A stretch of 12,064 bases of DNA from AC-32 sp035455445 (lineage in GTDB: Bacteria > Actinomycetota > Thermoleophilia > Gaiellales > Gaiellaceae), in assembly GCA_035455445.1 (NCBI GenBank), contig DATIFC010000027.1, forward strand, positions 1 through 12,064. Direction: 5' to 3'. Numbering within the stretch: position 1 is the first letter of the stretch; every line of letters starts with the position of its first letter. The notes below the pieces were generated by a model. That model worked only from the letters and a program-made list of their open reading frames with translations. It did not search any database and had not been told where the DNA came from. Of this stretch, positions 8,829 through 12,064 are shown piece by piece. A program made the translations under genes and the position numbers.

Positions 8829-9592
8829 GAGCCCGAGTTGGTCTTCTCGAGGAACGGCCGCAGCAGGTCGAGCGGTGCCGGGAAGACGATCGTCGTCGAC
8901 GCCGACGAGCCGAGCTCGAGCAGCGTCTGCAGGTAGCGCAGCTGCAGCGCGATCGGGTGTGCCTCGATCACGAGGGCGGCGTCCTTCAGGCGCTCGGAGG
9001 CCTGGAACTCGCCCTCGGCGTTGATCACCTTGGCGCGGCGCTCGCGCTCGGCCTCGGCCTGGCGTGCCATCGCGCGCTGCATCCCCGACGGGATCTCGAC
9101 GTCCTTGACCTCGACGATCGAGACCTTGATGCCCCAGGGCGAGGTCGCCTCGTCGATGATCTCCTGCAGGATCGAGTTGATCTTGTCGCGCTCGGAGAGC
9201 AGCTCGTCGAGCAGGTGCTGGCCGAGCACCGACCGCAGCGTCGTCTGCGCGATCTGCGAGGTCGCGACCATGAAGTTCTCGACCTGCACGATCGCGTTCT
9301 TCGGTTCCACGATGCGGAAGTAGGCGACCGCGTTCACCCGCACGGGGACGTTGTCCTTGGTGATGACCTCCTGGGGCGGGATGTTGAGCGTGATCGTCCG
9401 CAGGTCGACCTTCACCATCCGGTCGACGACCGGGATCAGGATGAAGAGGCCCGGCCCCTTCGGCTCCGGCAGCAGCCGGCCGAGCCGGAACACGATCCCG
9501 CGCTCGTACTCGCGTGCCACCTTGATCGCCGAGATCAGGAAGAGCACGACGAGGAAGAGGAGGATGACGACGACGATGAGGGCGGCGGTCAC
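8825..9592 (-). CDS. Slipin/stomatin-like SPFH membrane protein
   Basis: The 255-residue product is a bacterial/archaeal slipin: one N-terminal transmembrane helix (about residues 4-23), then an SPFH domain starting AREYERGIVFRLGRL, with GPGLFILIPVVDRMVKVDLRT, the signature NVPVRVNAVAYFRI, and the helical ARQAEAERERRAKVINAEGEFQA stretch (as two segments, about 176-198). The C terminus LRYLQTLLELGSS followed by hydrophobic TTIVFPAP is typical. Slipins oligomerise into membrane scaffolds and pair with NfeD proteases; in Pyrococcus horikoshii the protease PH1510 cleaves the stomatin PH1511 in its hydrophobic C-terminal region, and TTIVFP (233-238) is the matching place here (inference). The start is GTG at 9592, with AGGA (9601-9604) eight bases upstream overlapping the nfeD stop. 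The gap to nfeD is 10 bp, and its stop is shared with the galT start, so the three genes form one operon. Confidence 0.93.
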   Translation of the reverse strand: MTAALIVVVILLFLVVLFLISAIKVAREYERGIVFRLGRLLPEPKGPGLFILIPVVDRMVKVDLRTITLNIPPQEVITKDNVPVRVNAVAYFRIVEPKNAIVQVENFMVATSQIAQTTLRSVLGQHLLDELLSERDKINSILQEIIDEATSPWGIKVSIVEVKDVEIPSGMQRAMARQAEAERERRAKVINAEGEFQASERLKDAALVIEAHPIALQLRYLQTLLELGSSASTTIVFPAPLDLLRPFLEKTNSGS

Positions 9593-9602
9593 GACCGGAA
9601 TC

Positions 9603-10904
9603 CTACTCCGTGGGTACCGGCTCGACAGGCTCCACTTCCAGCACGAGGCCGGGGTCGACGCCGGCGACGCGCACGCGCTGGCCCGGACGCAGCGGACCGT
9701 TCGCGATCGAGCGCGCGCGCCAGAGCTCGCCGTGCACGAAGACCATGTCGTCGCGGCGCGCCTCGCCGACCTCGCCGACGATCGTCTGGGGCCCGACGGA
9801 GACCGGTCGCCGCCGGACCTGCACGGCCTTGGTCAGGGCGAAGGCCCAGGCGCCGCCGAGCGCGAGCGCAAAGCCGACGAGCAGCGGCACGTTGACGTCG
9901 TTGTAGGGGGAGGGGGCGTTGTGGAAGAGCATCAGCGCGCCCACGACGATGCTCGTCAGCCCCGACACGGTCAGCGCTCCGTGGCTGACGACGTGGGCAT
10001 CGATCACGAGCAGGGCCGCGCCGAGGATCAGCAGCGCGAGCCCGGCCCAGCTGATCGGAAGCACCGCGAAGCCGAACAGGGCCGTCAACAGCGCGATCGC
10101 CCCGAGCGCACCGGGCAGGACGACGCCGGGGTGGAAGATCTCGAAGCCGATCCCGGCGATGCCGGCGAGGAAGAGCAGCGGGATGATGTTCGGGTCGATC
10201 AGCGCGTTCAGCAGGCGCGTGAAGAACCCTGGCTCGACGTTCACGATCTCCGCGCCCGCCGTGTGGAGCGTGAAGCCCTTGCCCGCCGTCTTCTGCCCGT
10301 CGATCTTGTCCAGCAGGGCCGGCAGCGTCGGCGCGAGCACGTCGACGACGTCGATCCGCTTGGCCCGGCGCTCGTCGAGATTCGAGGCCTGCCTCACCGC
10401 TCTCGCCGCCCACGCCGCGTTGCGGTGGTGGAAGCGCATCAGGCTCGTCAGCGAGGCCACGGCGTCGTTGATCACCTTGCGTCTCAGGTCGGAGCCGAGG
10501 TTCTGGCCGCTCGAGTCGATCGGCGTCGACGAGCCGATGTTCGTCGCCGGGGCCATCGCGGCGACGTCGGCCGCCTCCGTGATCCAGACCCCGGCCGAGG
10601 CGGCGCGGGCTCCGCTCGGCGAGACGTAGGCGATCACGGGGATGCGCGAGGCGATCTCGGTCTTGACGATCGTCCGCATCGACTCCGAGAGCCCGCCGGG
10701 GGTGTCGATCACGATCACCGCCGCGTCGTAGCCGTCCTTCTGCGCTCGTTCGAGCTCGTGGTCGAGGTAGCTGGAGGTGACGGGGTTGACCTCGAGCTCG
10801 AAGTGGATCGCCAGCACGCGCGGCTTCGCCGCCGACGCGAGAGCCGGGACGGCCAGGGCCACGGCCAGCGAGGCTAGGAGAGCCCGAAGGAACGGCCGGT
10901 CCAC
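9603..10904 (-). CDS. Long-form NfeD membrane-bound serine protease (ClpP-class)
   Basis: The 433-residue product has a signal peptide (about 1-26, ending ALASAA), an extracytoplasmic ClpP-like protease domain (about 28-215), a hydrophobic NfeD region with four or five membrane helices (about 239-257, 263-282, 286-302, 309-327, 337-357), and a C-terminal OB-fold NfeD domain (about 370-425, ending RVRVAGVDPGLVLEVEPV). Protease motifs are VIVIDTPGG (63-71), SPSGARAASAG with likely nucleophile S103, and K143 in RRKVINDAVA. The 40-residue separation agrees with the Ser97/Lys138 dyad of Pyrococcus PH1510. Known relatives work with the slipin encoded just downstream in membrane protein quality control. 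The GTG start at 10904 gives the complete signal peptide and lies 10 bases after a TAGAAT element with no Shine-Dalgarno, suggesting a leaderless or nearly leaderless transcript. It is the first gene of the nfeD-slipin-galT operon. Confidence 0.93.
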   Translation of the reverse strand: MDRPFLRALLASLAVALAVPALASAAKPRVLAIHFELEVNPVTSSYLDHELERAQKDGYDAAVIVIDTPGGLSESMRTIVKTEIASRIPVIAYVSPSGARAASAGVWITEAADVAAMAPATNIGSSTPIDSSGQNLGSDLRRKVINDAVASLTSLMRFHHRNAAWAARAVRQASNLDERRAKRIDVVDVLAPTLPALLDKIDGQKTAGKGFTLHTAGAEIVNVEPGFFTRLLNALIDPNIIPLLFLAGIAGIGFEIFHPGVVLPGALGAIALLTALFGFAVLPISWAGLALLILGAALLVIDAHVVSHGALTVSGLTSIVVGALMLFHNAPSPYNDVNVPLLVGFALALGGAWAFALTKAVQVRRRPVSVGPQTIVGEVGEARRDDMVFVHGELWRARSIANGPLRPGQRVRVAGVDPGLVLEVEPVEPVPTE

Positions 10905-10987
10905 TGTTGTAAAGATTCTACCGACGAGCAGCGGTTTTCCTTGCGGGCGAGGAGGTCGTCTGCGACTCTCGAAGCGGGTCGTTCTCG
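10905..10987. promoter_or_regulatory. Divergent intergenic region between nfeD and the amidase gene
   Basis: These 83 bp separate two divergent genes and must hold both promoters unless they lie in coding DNA. The part next to nfeD is AT-richer. A near-perfect Shine-Dalgarno GAGGAGGT (10949-10956) on the + strand lies 31 bases before the amidase ATG, too far to serve it, and no in-frame start follows it at proper distance. No clear + strand -35/-10 pair was found. Confidence 0.5.
10915..10920 (-). promoter_or_regulatory. Candidate -10 element of the nfeD operon
   Basis: On the - strand TAGAAT (five of six to TATAAT, and TANNNT) ends 10 bases before the nfeD GTG. Transcription would start within a few bases of the start codon, which explains the lack of any Shine-Dalgarno. 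Leaderless genes are common in actinobacteria. No -35 match is seen at 16-18 bp. Confidence 0.45.
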
Positions 10988-12064
10988 ATGAGGAAGCTTC
11001 TTGCCGCAGCCGCCCTCGCCCTCACCTTCCCGGGTTCCGCCCTCTCCGCCGGGCTCGTGCAGCAGCGAGAGCTCACGCCCCTGGCGCCGAACCGCGCGCT
11101 CACGCCGGGCCGCTTCGAGCTGGTCGGCATCCACTGGCGCGGGCCGGGCGCGGTTCGATTCCGGACGCGCGACCTTCGCGGGCGCTGGAGCGCGTGGCGG
11201 GTCTCCTCCGACGAGGACACGCCACGGCAGCGGGGCTGGCGGATAGGCGAGCCGGTCTGGGTCGGGGCCTCGACCGCGCTCCGGTACCGGATCTCCGGCC
11301 GCGTGACGCGCGTGCGCGCCTACTTCGTCCGCTCGCCGCGGATCGCGTCGCCGCTGAAGCGCGCGCAGATCGCCGGGGCCCCTCCGATCGTCACGCGCGC
11401 GGGCTGGCACGCCGACGAGTCGATCCGTCGCGGCCGGCCCTACTACGCCGACGGCGTCCACCTCGTCTTCGTCCACCACACCGTCAGCTCGAACTCGTAC
11501 AGCAAGGCCCAGTCCGCCTCGATCGTCCGCGGGATCGAGCTCTACCACGTGAAGGGGAACGGCTGGAACGACATCGGCTACAACTTCCTCGTCGACAAGT
11601 ACGGCCAGGTCTTCGAGGGCCGCTACGGGGGGATGACGAGGCCGGTCGTCGGCGCCCACGCGATGGGGTTCAACACCGGCTCGGTCGGCATCGCCCTGAT
11701 AGGGGACTACAGCTCGACGGCGATCACGCCGGCCGCCCGGGCGGCGCTCGTCTCGCTGATCGCGTGGCGGCTCGACCTCGCGCACGTCGACCCGCTCTCG
11801 AAGGTCGTGCGCGTCTCGGCTGGCAACCCGCGCTACCCCGCCGGCCGCGCCGTGACGCTGAACGCGATCTCCGGCCACCGCGACGTCTACCCGACGAGCT
11901 GCCCCGGCGGGAGCCTGTACGCGCAGCTGCCGTCGATCCGGGCAGCAGTGGCGAAGAGCGGGCTGCCGAAGATCTACTCGCCGGTCGTGTCCGGCGCGCT
12001 GGGCGGCCCGATCCGGTTCGGCGCGCGCCTCTCGAGCTCGGCGACGTGGACGGTGACCGTGCGC
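10988..12064 (+). CDS. Secreted N-acetylmuramoyl-L-alanine amidase (PGRP/Amidase_2 type), 3'-truncated by window edge
   Basis: The 359 visible residues, with no stop before the window edge, encode a zinc amidase that would cleave the MurNAc-L-Ala bond of peptidoglycan. MRKLLAAAALALTFPGSALS is a signal peptide. Residues about 25-118 form the domain often found ahead of actinobacterial PGRP amidases (FELVGIHWRGPGAVRFRTRD, later GRWSAW and EPVWVG). The PGRP/Amidase_2 domain spans about 133-320: FVHHTV with zinc ligand H163, GWNDIGYNFLVDKYG with Y198, FEGRYGG, GSVGIALIGDY, and GHRDVYPTSCPG with zinc ligands H297 and C305. All key residues are present, so it is probably active. The last residues (GGPIRFGARLSSSATWTVTV) look like the start of a FlgD-Ig-like beta domain, suggesting a longer multidomain wall protein. 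The start gives a clean signal peptide but has only a poor Shine-Dalgarno (GAAGCGGG, spaced about nine bases). It is divergent from nfeD; both are envelope proteins. Confidence 0.9.
   Translation, partial: MRKLLAAAALALTFPGSALSAGLVQQRELTPLAPNRALTPGRFELVGIHWRGPGAVRFRTRDLRGRWSAWRVSSDEDTPRQRGWRIGEPVWVGASTALRYRISGRVTRVRAYFVRSPRIASPLKRAQIAGAPPIVTRAGWHADESIRRGRPYYADGVHLVFVHHTVSSNSYSKAQSASIVRGIELYHVKGNGWNDIGYNFLVDKYGQVFEGRYGGMTRPVVGAHAMGFNTGSVGIALIGDYSSTAITPAARAALVSLIAWRLDLAHVDPLSKVVRVSAGNPRYPAGRAVTLNAISGHRDVYPTSCPGGSLYAQLPSIRAAVAKSGLPKIYSPVVSGALGGPIRFGARLSSSATWTVTVR

Noticed and set aside
9351..10877. Long + strand frame opposite nfeD and slipin
   Set aside because: Both - strand genes show complete family motifs; the + frame is low complexity and shows none.
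10874..11878. Long - strand frame opposite the amidase gene
   Set aside because: The + strand frame has a signal peptide and all zinc-amidase motifs; the - frame is Arg/Asp/Val-rich shadow sequence.

Overview
The window is high-GC chromosomal DNA (clearly well above 60 % G+C by eye) carrying the replication-initiation/gyrase cluster of an actinobacterium-like organism. The order dnaN - recF - dciA (DUF721) - gyrB - gyrA is the classical arrangement downstream of dnaA in Actinobacteria. The DciA gene between recF and gyrB, the short MerR-like gene after gyrA and the protein sequences best suggest a deep-branching actinobacterial class such as Thermoleophilia. That placement is inference from gene order and remembered family sequences, not from a search. 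No tRNA, rRNA, CRISPR array, insertion sequence or phage gene was found.

Region 1 (1-2578, + strand) is a tightly coupled run: the 3' part of dnaN (sliding clamp), recF (CTG start overlapping the dnaN stop), and dciA (ATG overlapping the recF stop). These proteins act in replisome processivity, gap repair and helicase loading. Region 2 (2579-7568, + strand) holds gyrB and gyrA. A GC stem followed by seven T lies immediately before the gyrB ATG, and the only SD-like bases lie inside the stem. gyrA follows gyrB after 12 bp with a strong Shine-Dalgarno. The gyrase has unusual points: a long, E. coli-length GyrB with an insertion near the TOPRIM domain, Asn at GyrB 426, Gln at the GyrA position equivalent to E. 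coli Ser83, and a variant GyrA box. Region 3 (7569-7953, + strand) is a short leader with a dyad and a candidate -10, followed by a 100-residue MerR-type DNA-binding protein.

Region 4 (7950-10904, - strand) is a three-gene operon read right to left: a long-form NfeD membrane serine protease, a slipin/stomatin SPFH protein, and a GalT-type nucleotidylyltransferase. The first two form the well-known protease/stomatin partner pair. galT is joined to the slipin gene by a CTGA overlap and meets the MerR gene tail to tail with interlocked stop codons. Region 5 (10905-12064) is a short divergent intergenic segment with a candidate leaderless promoter for nfeD, then, on the + strand, a secreted zinc-dependent PGRP/Amidase_2-type N-acetylmuramoyl-L-alanine amidase that runs off the right edge.

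Most of the window is housekeeping DNA. I do not see a clearly new multi-gene system. The points most worth a second look are the gyrB leader, the natural quinolone-pocket residues, the long GyrB, the small MerR-like protein beside gyrase, and galT hitched to the NfeD-slipin pair.
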